A DNA stretch of 64,000 bases, taken from positions 62,001-126,000 of the forward strand of contig NZ_OCTU01000005.1 in the NCBI RefSeq assembly GCF_900232945.1, in the 5' to 3' direction. This stretch comes from Urinicoccus timonensis. GTDB taxonomy: Bacteria; Bacillota; Clostridia; Tissierellales; Peptoniphilaceae. Shown here in pieces: positions 36,876-45,847 of this stretch. The notes under the pieces were generated by a model. That model was not told where the DNA came from. It did no database searches and was given only the letters and a program-made list of their open reading frames with translations. The position numbers were made by a program, and so were the translations under genes. The first letter of the stretch is position 1, and each line of letters begins with the position of its first letter.

Positions 36876-38957
36876 ATGGATATTTCAATAGCCCATAGAA
36901 TACCGGGAAGGTGTCGTCTGACATCCAATAAGTTGTATTCCATTGATTTTTTGGATAAACTAAGCTATTTACTGGATAAAAACGACCGAATCCTCACTTA
37001 TAAAATTTACAAAAAAAATTCTAGCATCAGCCTAGAATATAAGGAAGAAGACTTTCCAAACATTTGTCGATATCTCTTGTCCCTAACAGAAGAAATAATT
37101 GATCAAACAGTGATTGACAACCAAAACTTCTTGTCTTTGGAAGAAAATGACTTGTTTGATATTTTAAGGGACTCTTTTGAAACAAGACTTTTAATCCGCT
37201 TGTTACCTATGCCTATCCGGACTGTCTTAACCCTATATAAGAGTGGATCTTTCTTAAAGAATGGATTAAAATCCCTATGGAATCGACGCTTAAATGTTGA
37301 TGTCTTGGATATGACAGCCATAAGTGTATCTATGCTTTCTGGTGACTTTGCTACAGCTTCATCCATTATGTTTTTATTAGGCTTAGGTGAAGACTTAGAA
37401 GAATGGACCTTGAAAAAGTCCAAGCAAAATTTAACCAAATCATTGGCTATTCAAGTGGATAAGGTCTTTGTCAAAGATGGCCACAAAAAAATAATTAAAT
37501 CATTGGATGACGTCGAAATAGGCGATGCCGTTTGTGTAAATATGGGATCGGTTATTCCTGTAGATGGAAAAGTCATTGATGGCTTAGGCTTAGTCAACCA
37601 ATCCAGTTTTACGGGAGAGAGCGAGCCTGTCAAAGTGGCCAAAAATAAAACAGTATTTGCCGGAACTGTCTTGGAAGAAGGCCAACTGCTTATTGAAACG
37701 ACGAAAAAACACAATGAAACTCGATTGAATTATATCATTGACTTGATTAATTCTTCTGAAGAAAACAAGGCTTTAGCTCAGTTAAATGCCGAAAACAAGG
37801 CAGATGGTCTTGTGAAATACTCTTTTTTAGGCGCTGGAATTACCTATCTTTTGACAAGAAACTTTACAGCGGCTAAGGCCTTTTTAATGGTAGACTTCTC
37901 TTGTGCCTTAAAACTAACCATGCCCATTGCTGTTATGAAGGCTATGAACCAAGCTTCAGACAATAATGTCTTGGTTAAGGGCGGAAAATATCTAGAAGAT
38001 CTAGCCAAGGCAGACACCATTATTTTTGATAAAACAGGCACTCTAACAAAAAGTGAGCCTATAGTTGAAAAAATTATGACCTTCAATCCTGACTATGATG
38101 AAAGGGATTGTTTAAAAATAGCTGCTTGCCTAGAAGAACATTTTCCCCATTCTATTGCCAATGCGGTAGTTAATAAGGCTCATGAAGAAAATGTTAAGCA
38201 CGAAGAGATGCATTCAGAGCCTGAATATATTGTAGCCCATGGTATTTCAGCCTATATTGGGAAACAAAAGGCCCTAATTGGTTCTGCCCACTTCATTTTT
38301 GATGATGAGGGTGTCCGATTAAATGCTGAAGACCAGTCTCTAATTGATGAACTCAAGGAAGAATATTCTCTACTTTACTTGGCCCTTGACAACGAATTAA
38401 TTTCTGTTCTATGTATTTCAGATCCTCTAAGAAGTGATGCTAAGGAAACGGTAGATCAACTTAGAGACCTTGGATTTAAGCACATTGTCATGTTAACGGG
38501 AGATGCAGAAAATGCTGCTCGAAGTGTAGCTCAACAGCTGTCACTTGATGAATATCAGTCACAAGTCCTTCCCGAGGATAAGGCTAACTATATCAAGTCT
38601 ATGAAGGCCAAGGGACATACTGTTGTCATGATTGGGGATGGAATTAACGATTCTGTTGCTCTTTCTATGGCAGATGTGGGTATTAGCATGCATAAGGGTG
38701 CCGATATTGCAAAAGAAATCTCTGATATTGCAATTGGAACTGATGAATTGTGCAGCCTAGTTAATGTTGTAAAACTAGGCCGGTCTATGTTAAAGCGAAT
38801 GAAGGTCGACCATCAAGAAATCATGTTAGTGAATTCTTCTTTAATTGCCCTAGGAGCCTTTAATATTATATCCAATACTACTTCCTCTTTCTTGCATAAT
38901 ACATCGACAGTAATGATTGCAGGAAACAATATGAAGGATTATATTTATGAAGAGTAA
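36876..38957 (+). CDS. P1B-type metal ATPase with N-terminal HMA2-like domain and SCALK motif
   Basis: A 693-residue P-type ATPase. The N-terminal HMA2-like region (about 1-90) opens with HRIPGRCRL (7-15). The actuator domain has TGES (Thr246-Gly-Glu), the phosphorylation site is Asp385 in DKTGTLT, the nucleotide domain has HFPHSIA, and the hinge is MIGDGINDSVAL. The usual CPC membrane motif is replaced by SCALK (Ser342-Lys346). The C-terminal helices hold HNTSTVMIAGNN. This layout fits the P1B-6 group, which includes the ferrosome transporter FezB, so iron is the likely cargo. That assignment is from memory of the group and is not proven here. Confidence 0.87.
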   Translation: MDISIAHRIPGRCRLTSNKLYSIDFLDKLSYLLDKNDRILTYKIYKKNSSISLEYKEEDFPNICRYLLSLTEEIIDQTVIDNQNFLSLEENDLFDILRDSFETRLLIRLLPMPIRTVLTLYKSGSFLKNGLKSLWNRRLNVDVLDMTAISVSMLSGDFATASSIMFLLGLGEDLEEWTLKKSKQNLTKSLAIQVDKVFVKDGHKKIIKSLDDVEIGDAVCVNMGSVIPVDGKVIDGLGLVNQSSFTGESEPVKVAKNKTVFAGTVLEEGQLLIETTKKHNETRLNYIIDLINSSEENKALAQLNAENKADGLVKYSFLGAGITYLLTRNFTAAKAFLMVDFSCALKLTMPIAVMKAMNQASDNNVLVKGGKYLEDLAKADTIIFDKTGTLTKSEPIVEKIMTFNPDYDERDCLKIAACLEEHFPHSIANAVVNKAHEENVKHEEMHSEPEYIVAHGISAYIGKQKALIGSAHFIFDDEGVRLNAEDQSLIDELKEEYSLLYLALDNELISVLCISDPLRSDAKETVDQLRDLGFKHIVMLTGDAENAARSVAQQLSLDEYQSQVLPEDKANYIKSMKAKGHTVVMIGDGINDSVALSMADVGISMHKGADIAKEISDIAIGTDELCSLVNVVKLGRSMLKRMKVDHQEIMLVNSSLIALGAFNIISNTTSSFLHNTSTVMIAGNNMKDYIYEE

Positions 38958-38979
38958 GTCTTAAAGACTTGCTCTTTTC
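38950..38979 (+). terminator. intrinsic terminator after the P-type ATPase
   Basis: AAGAGTAAGTC (38950-38960) pairs with GACTTGCTCTT (38966-38976), one G-U pair, loop TTAAA, then TTCTT. The stem begins within the last codons of the gene. Confidence 0.8.
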
Positions 38980-38983
38980 TTAT

Positions 38984-38999
38984 AGATAAAATTTTATCT
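38984..38999. repeat. 16-bp perfect palindrome upstream of miaB
   Basis: AGATAAAATTTTATCT reads the same on both strands. It lies 50 bases before the miaB -10. It could be a regulator site or chance in AT-rich DNA. Confidence 0.4.
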
Positions 39000-39045
39000 G
39001 GATTGGGATATGTTTTTCTCTTCTTTAGTTTTACCCCGACAATTA

Positions 39046-39054
39046 TGGTATAAT
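39046..39054 (+). promoter_or_regulatory. extended -10 promoter for miaB-mutS-mutL
   Basis: TGGTATAAT (39046-39054) is an extended -10. The expected -35 position (39026-39031) reads TAGTTT, which is weak. It precedes the miaB start by 39 bases. Confidence 0.65.
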
Positions 39055-39093
39055 ATTAAGTTAGATATTCTAATATTTTAAAGGAGTATATTT

Positions 39094-40479
39094 TTGAATT
39101 TAAATTTAATAGATCAAGAAGAACAAGTTATCCATATATTAAAAGATAAATTACCTAATCAAGCCAAATACCATATTATGACTTATGGCTGTCAAATGAA
39201 TGAACATGATTCTGAAAAGATTTCCTGGGTCCTAGAGCAAGTGGGCTTTCATTCTACCTCAGACCCCCAGGAAGCAGATTTAATTTTACTAAATACTTGC
39301 TCAATTCGTCATTCTGCAGAAGATAAGGTTTATGGTAAGTTAGGAGAACTCAAGCACCAAAAGAAGCAAAGAGACCTGACAATTGCAGTCTGCGGTTGCA
39401 TGATGCAAAGGGAAGAATCTAGAAATAAAGTTCTAGATAAATGTGAACATGTGGATATTATTTTTGGAACAAATAATATTCATAAGCTTCCAGCCTTACT
39501 TTTAGATCACTATGAGACCCAGAAAAGAACCATTGATATTGATGAATCTTTCCAATCCATTGACGATAAGCTTTTGGCAAATCGTTACTACCCCTACAAG
39601 TCTTTTGTTAATATCATGTACGGATGTAATAATTTCTGTAGTTATTGCATCGTTCCCTACACCCGGGGAAGAGAGGTAAGTCGACCTTCACAAGACATCC
39701 TAAATGAAGTTCGAGCCCTGGTTGCTAGTGGTGTTCTAGAAATTACCCTCCTGGGACAAAATGTAAACAGCTATGCACCAGCCCTAGAAAATGGTTATAG
39801 TTTTACTCACTTAATCTATGATTTATCAGAAATCCCCGGTTTAAGACGAATTCGTTTTATGACCTCCCATCCTAAAGACATTTCAGATGACCTCCTAATG
39901 GCTTTTAAAGAATTAGACCCCCTATGTAACTTCTTACATTTGCCCGTCCAAGCCGGATCTAATTCCATTTTGAAAAAAATGAACCGACGCTATACCCGGG
40001 AAGACTATATGAGAAAAATCGATAAGGTTAAAAATTTGGTTCCTGATATTGCTTTATGTACAGATATTATGGTTGGCTTCCCTGAAGAAAGCGAAAAAGA
40101 CTTCCAAGACACTTTGGACCTAGTTAAGTATGTCCAATATGATAGTGCCTTTACTTTTTTGTACTCTCCAAGAGAGGGAACTCCTGCAGCTAAGAACATC
40201 CACCAAATTCCAAAAGAGGTCAAGCAAGAACGATTTAATCGCTTAACGGATACCCTTTATCCTATTTTTGAGAAGAAGAATAAAGCCTTAGTAGGAAAGA
40301 CCCTTGAGGTTCTAGTAGAAGATCATTCTAAGCATGATGCTTCCATGCTGACGGGCCGTACAGAAAGCTTTAAATTAACTCATTTTAAAGGAGGAGACGA
40401 GCTCATTGGAAAAATTCTTCCTGTCAAGATTACCTCAGCAAATTCCTTTAATTTAGAAGGTGAGTTTATTGGTTCATAA
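39094..40479 (+). CDS. miaB: tRNA-2-methylthio-N6-dimethylallyladenosine synthase MiaB
   Basis: A 461-residue methylthiotransferase. The N-terminal UPF0004 domain has the three auxiliary-cluster cysteines (TYGCQMNEHDSE, NTCSIRHSAEDK, VCGCMMQRE). The radical-SAM motif is YGCNNFCSYCIVPYTRGRE, and a TRAM domain ends the protein. It adds the methylthio group to i6A37, made by MiaA, which is encoded further down this operon. The start is TTG 39094, with AAAGGAG seven bases upstream. Confidence 0.95.
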   Translation: MNLNLIDQEEQVIHILKDKLPNQAKYHIMTYGCQMNEHDSEKISWVLEQVGFHSTSDPQEADLILLNTCSIRHSAEDKVYGKLGELKHQKKQRDLTIAVCGCMMQREESRNKVLDKCEHVDIIFGTNNIHKLPALLLDHYETQKRTIDIDESFQSIDDKLLANRYYPYKSFVNIMYGCNNFCSYCIVPYTRGREVSRPSQDILNEVRALVASGVLEITLLGQNVNSYAPALENGYSFTHLIYDLSEIPGLRRIRFMTSHPKDISDDLLMAFKELDPLCNFLHLPVQAGSNSILKKMNRRYTREDYMRKIDKVKNLVPDIALCTDIMVGFPEESEKDFQDTLDLVKYVQYDSAFTFLYSPREGTPAAKNIHQIPKEVKQERFNRLTDTLYPIFEKKNKALVGKTLEVLVEDHSKHDASMLTGRTESFKLTHFKGGDELIGKILPVKITSANSFNLEGEFIGS

Positions 40480-43093
40480 AGATTACACAAAATATACCCC
40501 CATGATGCAACAATATTTAAAAACAAAGGATGCTTATCCAGACTGTCTCTTATTTTTCCGCTTGGGGGATTTTTTCGAATTATTTTTTGAAGATGCAAAA
40601 ATTGCGTCCAGAGAATTAGATATTACCCTTACAAAACGTGGTAAAACAGACGATACAAATATTCCCATGTGTGGAGTACCATATCATGTAGCTGATCAAT
40701 ATCTAGCTAAATTAGTTTCTAAGGGCTATAGAGTTGCCATTTGTGACCAAGTTGAAGATCCTAAAGAGGCCCAAGGTATTGTAAAAAGAGAAGTCATCCG
40801 TGTTGTAACTCCTGGAACCTTTACCAATGAAGACTATCTTAAAAAGGATGAAAACCGTTATATATGTGCCATCCAATTTATAGAATCTAGTGCAGCCTTG
40901 GTTTTTCTAGACTATTCAACAGGGGAATTCTTTAGCTTGGAGAATTATTTTGAAGAAGAAGACCAGGCTATTTTATGGATTCAAGACCAAATTGCTACCT
41001 ATGGTCCCAAAGAAATTTTAATCCATCCAAATCTTTTAGAAAAGTTGGAATTTATCAATGAAACGATATCCATTCAAACTGTGGATAATTTTATAGTTCA
41101 AAAAAAGTTTTCCATTACTAAAGAACTCGAAGAATCTTTTTTAAAACTAAATATGCGTCATCCCTTGTCTTACTCTACAGCTATGTTTCTTTTGAATTAT
41201 ATTACCCTAACTCAAAAGACCAATATGGATCATATTTTAGAGATTGTTCCTGTTGATAGTGGGGAAGAACTAATCTTGGATGAAACGGCTAAAAAGAACT
41301 TAGAGCTTTTTGAAACTCTAGGTCGTGGAGACCAAGAAGGCTCCTTATACCATGTCTTAAATAAAAATCAAACCTCCATGGGGTCCAGACTCCTACGACA
41401 TTGGATTAACCATCCCTTGAGAGACTCAAATAAAATCAACCAACGGCTAGATTTTGTCGAACTCTTATTTGATGACCTAATCTTTTTAGATCAAATAAAA
41501 ACATCTTTAAGGGAAGTCTATGATCTAAAAAGATTATCCGTAAAAATCGCTACAGGATCTATTAGCCCTCGTGACCTAATTTGCTTGAAAAATACCCTTC
41601 TTACTAGCAAGGATCTAGAGGAAAAACTCCTTGCCTCCCAAAAGCCTGAATTTGTTAAGTTTATTTCAAATTTTCCTGATTTATCAGACCTAATTAAGAT
41701 TATTGAAAATACCTTAATTGAAGATGCCCCTGTTTTAATTACTGATACAATCTTCATCAAAGAAAAGGTCGATGAAAAGTTAGACCAATTAATTGATGCT
41801 CGAACTCATGGTAAAAAATGGCTCATTGATTTGGAAAAGAGGGAAAAGGAAAAAACAGGCATTAAGAACCTGCGAATAAAATATAATAAAATCTTAGGAT
41901 ATTTCATTGAGGTGACAAAATCCAATATTGATGCCGTTCCCGATTACTATTTAAGAAAACAAACCCTCGTTGGAAGTGAGAGATTTTTTACCATTGAATT
42001 AAAGGAGATGGAATCTCAGATTCTTGGATCTAAAGATGAATCTCTAAGCCTACAAAATTCTATATTCTTAAATTTAAAAAACAAAACCAAGGATTATTTA
42101 TCTCGCATTCAATATACAGCACAAAAAATAGCAGAATTGGATATTTACTCTTCTTTTGCCAGCGTTGCCCATAGCTATAGCTATGTAAGACCCAGTATTC
42201 AAGAGGGCCAAGTTCTAGAAATAAAAGATGGTCGCCACCCCATGGTAGAAGCCAATCAAGCCTTTGAACTTTTTGTCCCTAATGATACTTATTTAGACCA
42301 AAAAGAGGAAATGATTGACCTTATTACAGGTCCCAATATGGCTGGAAAGTCCACCTATATGCGACAGGTGGCTTTGATTTGTATTCTAGCCCATATAGGG
42401 TCTTTTGTTCCTGCTAGTCAGGCAAAGATTCCCCCTATGGACCGAATTTTCACTCGAATTGGTGCTTCTGACAATTTGAGTGGAGGAGAAAGCACCTTTA
42501 TGGTAGAAATGAAGGAAGTGGCTACCATTACCAAGGAAGCTACCAGTCAATCTCTGATTATTTTAGATGAAGTGGGGCGGGGGACAGGAACCTTTGACGG
42601 CTTAAGTATTGCCTGGGCCTTAATTGAATATATTGCCAAGGAGATTAAGGCAAAAACCTTATTTGCAACCCACTATCTTGAGTTAATACCTCTGGCAGAT
42701 AAGATTCCAGGCCTTATCAACTTAACAGTCTTAACGGAAGAAAATGAACAGGGCATTAGTTTTTTACGAAAAATTAGTTATGGATATTCCAATCAATCTT
42801 TTGGAATAGATGTGGCCCAACTAGCTGGGATTGACACAAAATTAATCCAAAGAGCCAAAGAAATCTTTTTCAAATTAAAGGCCGAGGAAAAAGAACATAG
42901 CATCCCTGAACCTCCTGTATATACAGATAGGGAAGGGACAACTTCTAAAAGAGAAGATGACTATCGTAATATTTTAAAAAAATTAGCTTGGATTGACCTG
43001 TTAAACCAAACCCCGTTAGAAACTTTATCACAAGTACAAGATTTGCAAAGAGAAGTAAAAGAGGTTTTGAATGATACACCAACTGACAAGTGA
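40469..43093 (+). CDS. mutS: DNA mismatch repair protein MutS
   Basis: An 874-residue MutS. The mismatch-recognition motif FFRLGDFFELFFEDA contains the stacking Phe and its Glu partner in the usual FxE-type region. The connector, lever and clamp domains follow, then the ATPase with GPNMAGKSTYMRQ, SGGESTFMVEM and LDEVGRGTGTFDG. I start at TTG 40469, where AGAAGG is eight bases upstream, so it overlaps the miaB end; GTG 40460 is an alternative. MutL follows with an overlap. Confidence 0.95.
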   Translation: MVHKDYTKYTPMMQQYLKTKDAYPDCLLFFRLGDFFELFFEDAKIASRELDITLTKRGKTDDTNIPMCGVPYHVADQYLAKLVSKGYRVAICDQVEDPKEAQGIVKREVIRVVTPGTFTNEDYLKKDENRYICAIQFIESSAALVFLDYSTGEFFSLENYFEEEDQAILWIQDQIATYGPKEILIHPNLLEKLEFINETISIQTVDNFIVQKKFSITKELEESFLKLNMRHPLSYSTAMFLLNYITLTQKTNMDHILEIVPVDSGEELILDETAKKNLELFETLGRGDQEGSLYHVLNKNQTSMGSRLLRHWINHPLRDSNKINQRLDFVELLFDDLIFLDQIKTSLREVYDLKRLSVKIATGSISPRDLICLKNTLLTSKDLEEKLLASQKPEFVKFISNFPDLSDLIKIIENTLIEDAPVLITDTIFIKEKVDEKLDQLIDARTHGKKWLIDLEKREKEKTGIKNLRIKYNKILGYFIEVTKSNIDAVPDYYLRKQTLVGSERFFTIELKEMESQILGSKDESLSLQNSIFLNLKNKTKDYLSRIQYTAQKIAELDIYSSFASVAHSYSYVRPSIQEGQVLEIKDGRHPMVEANQAFELFVPNDTYLDQKEEMIDLITGPNMAGKSTYMRQVALICILAHIGSFVPASQAKIPPMDRIFTRIGASDNLSGGESTFMVEMKEVATITKEATSQSLIILDEVGRGTGTFDGLSIAWALIEYIAKEIKAKTLFATHYLELIPLADKIPGLINLTVLTEENEQGISFLRKISYGYSNQSFGIDVAQLAGIDTKLIQRAKEIFFKLKAEEKEHSIPEPPVYTDREGTTSKREDDYRNILKKLAWIDLLNQTPLETLSQVQDLQREVKEVLNDTPTDK

Positions 43094-44903
43094 TACAATT
43101 TCAAAAATAGCTGCTGGTGAAATTATTGAGGAACCAGCCAGCATTGTCAAAGAACTTTTAGAAAATTCCATTGATGCTCAGAGTAGTCAGATCCAAATTG
43201 AAATTTTAAACAGCCCTGCCAGCTATATCCGGATTACAGATAATGGCATAGGCATGAGCCAAGAAGAAATTGAACTCTCAGTCTTGCGTCATGCCACATC
43301 TAAAATCCAGTCTATTGAGGATTTAAATAATTCAAAAACCCTTGGCTTCCGTGGTGAAGCCCTACCAAGTATTAACCAGGTCAGTGAATTGGAGATAATC
43401 AGTAGGTCATGTGACCAGGACTATGCTATTCGTCTAGTCTATCAATTTGGGAAAAAAATCTTACGCGAAAAGATTGGTGCACCTATCGGAACCACAATCA
43501 AGGTGAAAAATATTTTCGAAAATTTACCTGTTCGAAAAAAATTTTTAAAGGCTAGTAAGGTACAATGGGCCAATATCGTAGAAGTAGTGGAAAAAATTGC
43601 CTTAGGTGTTCCTGGTGTTTCTATTTCTTTGAGTAAGGACCACCGTCAGGTTTTCAAAAGTTCTAGCAGCCAAAACTACGAAAACCATCTTTACTCTATT
43701 TTGGGCAAACAAATTGTCCAGCACCTCCAAGCAATTTCCTTTAAATCTTCTTCTTACAAGATTCAAGGATTTTTTGGAGATAACCAACTTTATCGAGCTT
43801 CTCGAATTCATGAATACATCTATATTAATGGACGATATGTTCGTAATTTACAAATATCCAAGGCCATTGAAGGGATTTACCGGTCAAAAATCCCCCTACA
43901 GAAATTTCCAATCTTTGTCCTATATATTGAAATTGATCCTCAACTTGTCGATGTAAACATTCATCCAAAAAAACATGAAGTTAAGCTATCTAATGAAAAT
44001 AAATTAATACCTATTCTTCAAGAACTATTAAGTCAAAACTTTAGTGGTGCTAAAATCCCTGATGTACAAAACATAAAAAGTCCCGAACCCAAAAAGGATC
44101 CTTTGGACCTTTTAAATCTCTATGGGCAATCCAAGAAGGAAGTCCAATCCTCTAAAAAAGAAGAGAAGGAAGACGTAGAGGAGATTAATTTTATCAAGGA
44201 AAAGTCTTTAAGTAAAATAGAAATCCTCCCATCCTTGGATCAAGATTTAGCCAATTACTCGGACTACGCCTCAGAAGAAGAGGAAGACTATTCTAAACCT
44301 GACCCAGCAAAAACTTGGATTCAGTCTCTCTTGGAAACCAGATATATTGGACAAATTTTTAAAACCTACCTTCTATTTCAAGCTAAAGAGGATATTTATC
44401 TTATTGACCAGCATGCCGCCCATGAACGAATTCTCTATGAAAAATATCTCTATGAATTTTCTCATGAAGCGATAGACCGACAAATTCTTTTAAATCCCGA
44501 GCTAATTAAAACTACAAAATATGCCCGTGTTATTTTAGAAAACAACCAAACGTCCTTCCAAGAGCTTGGATTCGTCTATGATTTTTTTGGAGAAGACAGT
44601 ATCTTACTTAGGGAGGTTCCTTTTATCTTTGGAGAACCGAGTTCTGTTTCCTTTATCCAAAACCTTATCGACCATTTATCTACTGTCTATAGTAAATACG
44701 ACTTTAACCGCTATGACATTATGCGCAAGGCCTGTAGAAGCGCTATAAAGGCTCACGACCCCTTGACAGGCATAGAAGTAGACGCCTTAATCCAACAGTT
44801 GATCTCCTGCAAGGATCCCTATACTTGCCCTCATGGTCGTCCTAGTGTTTTGAAAATAAGCCAAAGGGAACTAGAGAAGTTGTTTTTAAGGGTGGAATCA
44901 TGA
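43071..44903 (+). CDS. mutL: DNA mismatch repair endonuclease MutL
   Basis: A 610-residue MutL. The GHKL ATPase N-terminus has IAAGEIIEEPASIVKELLENSIDA, DNGIGM and GFRGEALPSI. After a charged linker (about 345-415) the C-terminal domain holds the endonuclease metal motif DQHAAHERILYE and the later ACRSAIKAHD and CPHGRP. It is thus the nicking type used where MutH is absent. The ATG overlaps the end of mutS by 23 bases, and the stop overlaps miaA by four. Confidence 0.96.
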   Translation: MIHQLTSDTISKIAAGEIIEEPASIVKELLENSIDAQSSQIQIEILNSPASYIRITDNGIGMSQEEIELSVLRHATSKIQSIEDLNNSKTLGFRGEALPSINQVSELEIISRSCDQDYAIRLVYQFGKKILREKIGAPIGTTIKVKNIFENLPVRKKFLKASKVQWANIVEVVEKIALGVPGVSISLSKDHRQVFKSSSSQNYENHLYSILGKQIVQHLQAISFKSSSYKIQGFFGDNQLYRASRIHEYIYINGRYVRNLQISKAIEGIYRSKIPLQKFPIFVLYIEIDPQLVDVNIHPKKHEVKLSNENKLIPILQELLSQNFSGAKIPDVQNIKSPEPKKDPLDLLNLYGQSKKEVQSSKKEEKEDVEEINFIKEKSLSKIEILPSLDQDLANYSDYASEEEEDYSKPDPAKTWIQSLLETRYIGQIFKTYLLFQAKEDIYLIDQHAAHERILYEKYLYEFSHEAIDRQILLNPELIKTTKYARVILENNQTSFQELGFVYDFFGEDSILLREVPFIFGEPSSVSFIQNLIDHLSTVYSKYDFNRYDIMRKACRSAIKAHDPLTGIEVDALIQQLISCKDPYTCPHGRPSVLKISQRELEKLFLRVES

Positions 44904-45847
44904 AAAAGAAAATACTTATTCTAACTGGGCCCACAGGAGTTGGCAAAAGTCACCTATCCATAGATTTGGCTAAATCCTTAAATGGAGAGATTATTTCTGC
45001 AGATTCCATGCAAATCTATAAAGATTTTAACATTGGAACTGGAAAAATTAGACCAGATGAAACAGAAGATATCCCCCACTATGGTTTAAGCCATGTAGAC
45101 CCCTTTGCCGAATATAGTGTTGCAGAATTTTCTAAAGATGTAGAGTCTTATGTTGAAAGAATTGAAAAAAAGGGAAAACTTCCCATCCTAGTGGGAGGGA
45201 CTGGTTTATATTTACACAGTATCATGTGTCAATTGGATTTCTTTAAGACAAAAAAAGACAAGCCCTTAAGGCAAGATTTAAAAAATATTTATCAAGAAAA
45301 GGGAAATCAAGGCTTAGTCGATTTATTAAAAGATCTAAATCCCTCAAAATTAGACAATATAGATGAAAAAAACCCCCAACGATTGATGCGAGCTTTGGAA
45401 ATTGAAATCCAAAATCCAAACCAGGCTTCTACTGGTTTAAACGTTGAAAGTCTCTCTTATGACCCTTGTTTAATTATCCTAGACCGAAATCGAGAGGAAC
45501 TATATGAGCGGATTAACCAAAGAGTGGATGGAATGATTCAGGAAGGCCTATTTGATGAGGTAAAGTCTTTGATAGATTCTGGATTAAATGAGAAAAACCA
45601 GGCCATGAAAGCCATTGGCTACAAGGAAATTTACCAATATTTTTTAGGCCATACAAACTATGAAGAAACCGTAGACCTCATTAAAAGAAATTCTAGACGT
45701 TATGCAAAAAGACAATTAACCTGGTTCCGTCGCTATGAAAAGGGATTTTGGGTTAATTTAAGCAATACCAGTCAAAAAGATGCTTTAGACCAAATTATTT
45801 TACATTGGAGGAAACATGAACAAAGGAATAGACCAGTTAATAGATAG
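44900..45847 (+). CDS. miaA: tRNA dimethylallyltransferase MiaA
   Basis: A 315-residue MiaA with the P-loop GPTGVGKSHLSIDLA, ISADSMQIYKDFNIGTGK, DIPHYGLSHVDPFAEYSVAEF, VGGTGLYL and the C-terminal RRYAKRQLTWFR. It dimethylallylates A37 of tRNAs reading UNN codons, the substrate for MiaB in the same cluster. ATG 44900 overlaps mutL. There is no hfq gene behind it, though miaA-hfq is a common order; instead the lyase gene begins 32 bases before the miaA stop. Confidence 0.95.
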   Translation: MKKKILILTGPTGVGKSHLSIDLAKSLNGEIISADSMQIYKDFNIGTGKIRPDETEDIPHYGLSHVDPFAEYSVAEFSKDVESYVERIEKKGKLPILVGGTGLYLHSIMCQLDFFKTKKDKPLRQDLKNIYQEKGNQGLVDLLKDLNPSKLDNIDEKNPQRLMRALEIEIQNPNQASTGLNVESLSYDPCLIILDRNREELYERINQRVDGMIQEGLFDEVKSLIDSGLNEKNQAMKAIGYKEIYQYFLGHTNYEETVDLIKRNSRRYAKRQLTWFRRYEKGFWVNLSNTSQKDALDQIILHWRKHEQRNRPVNR

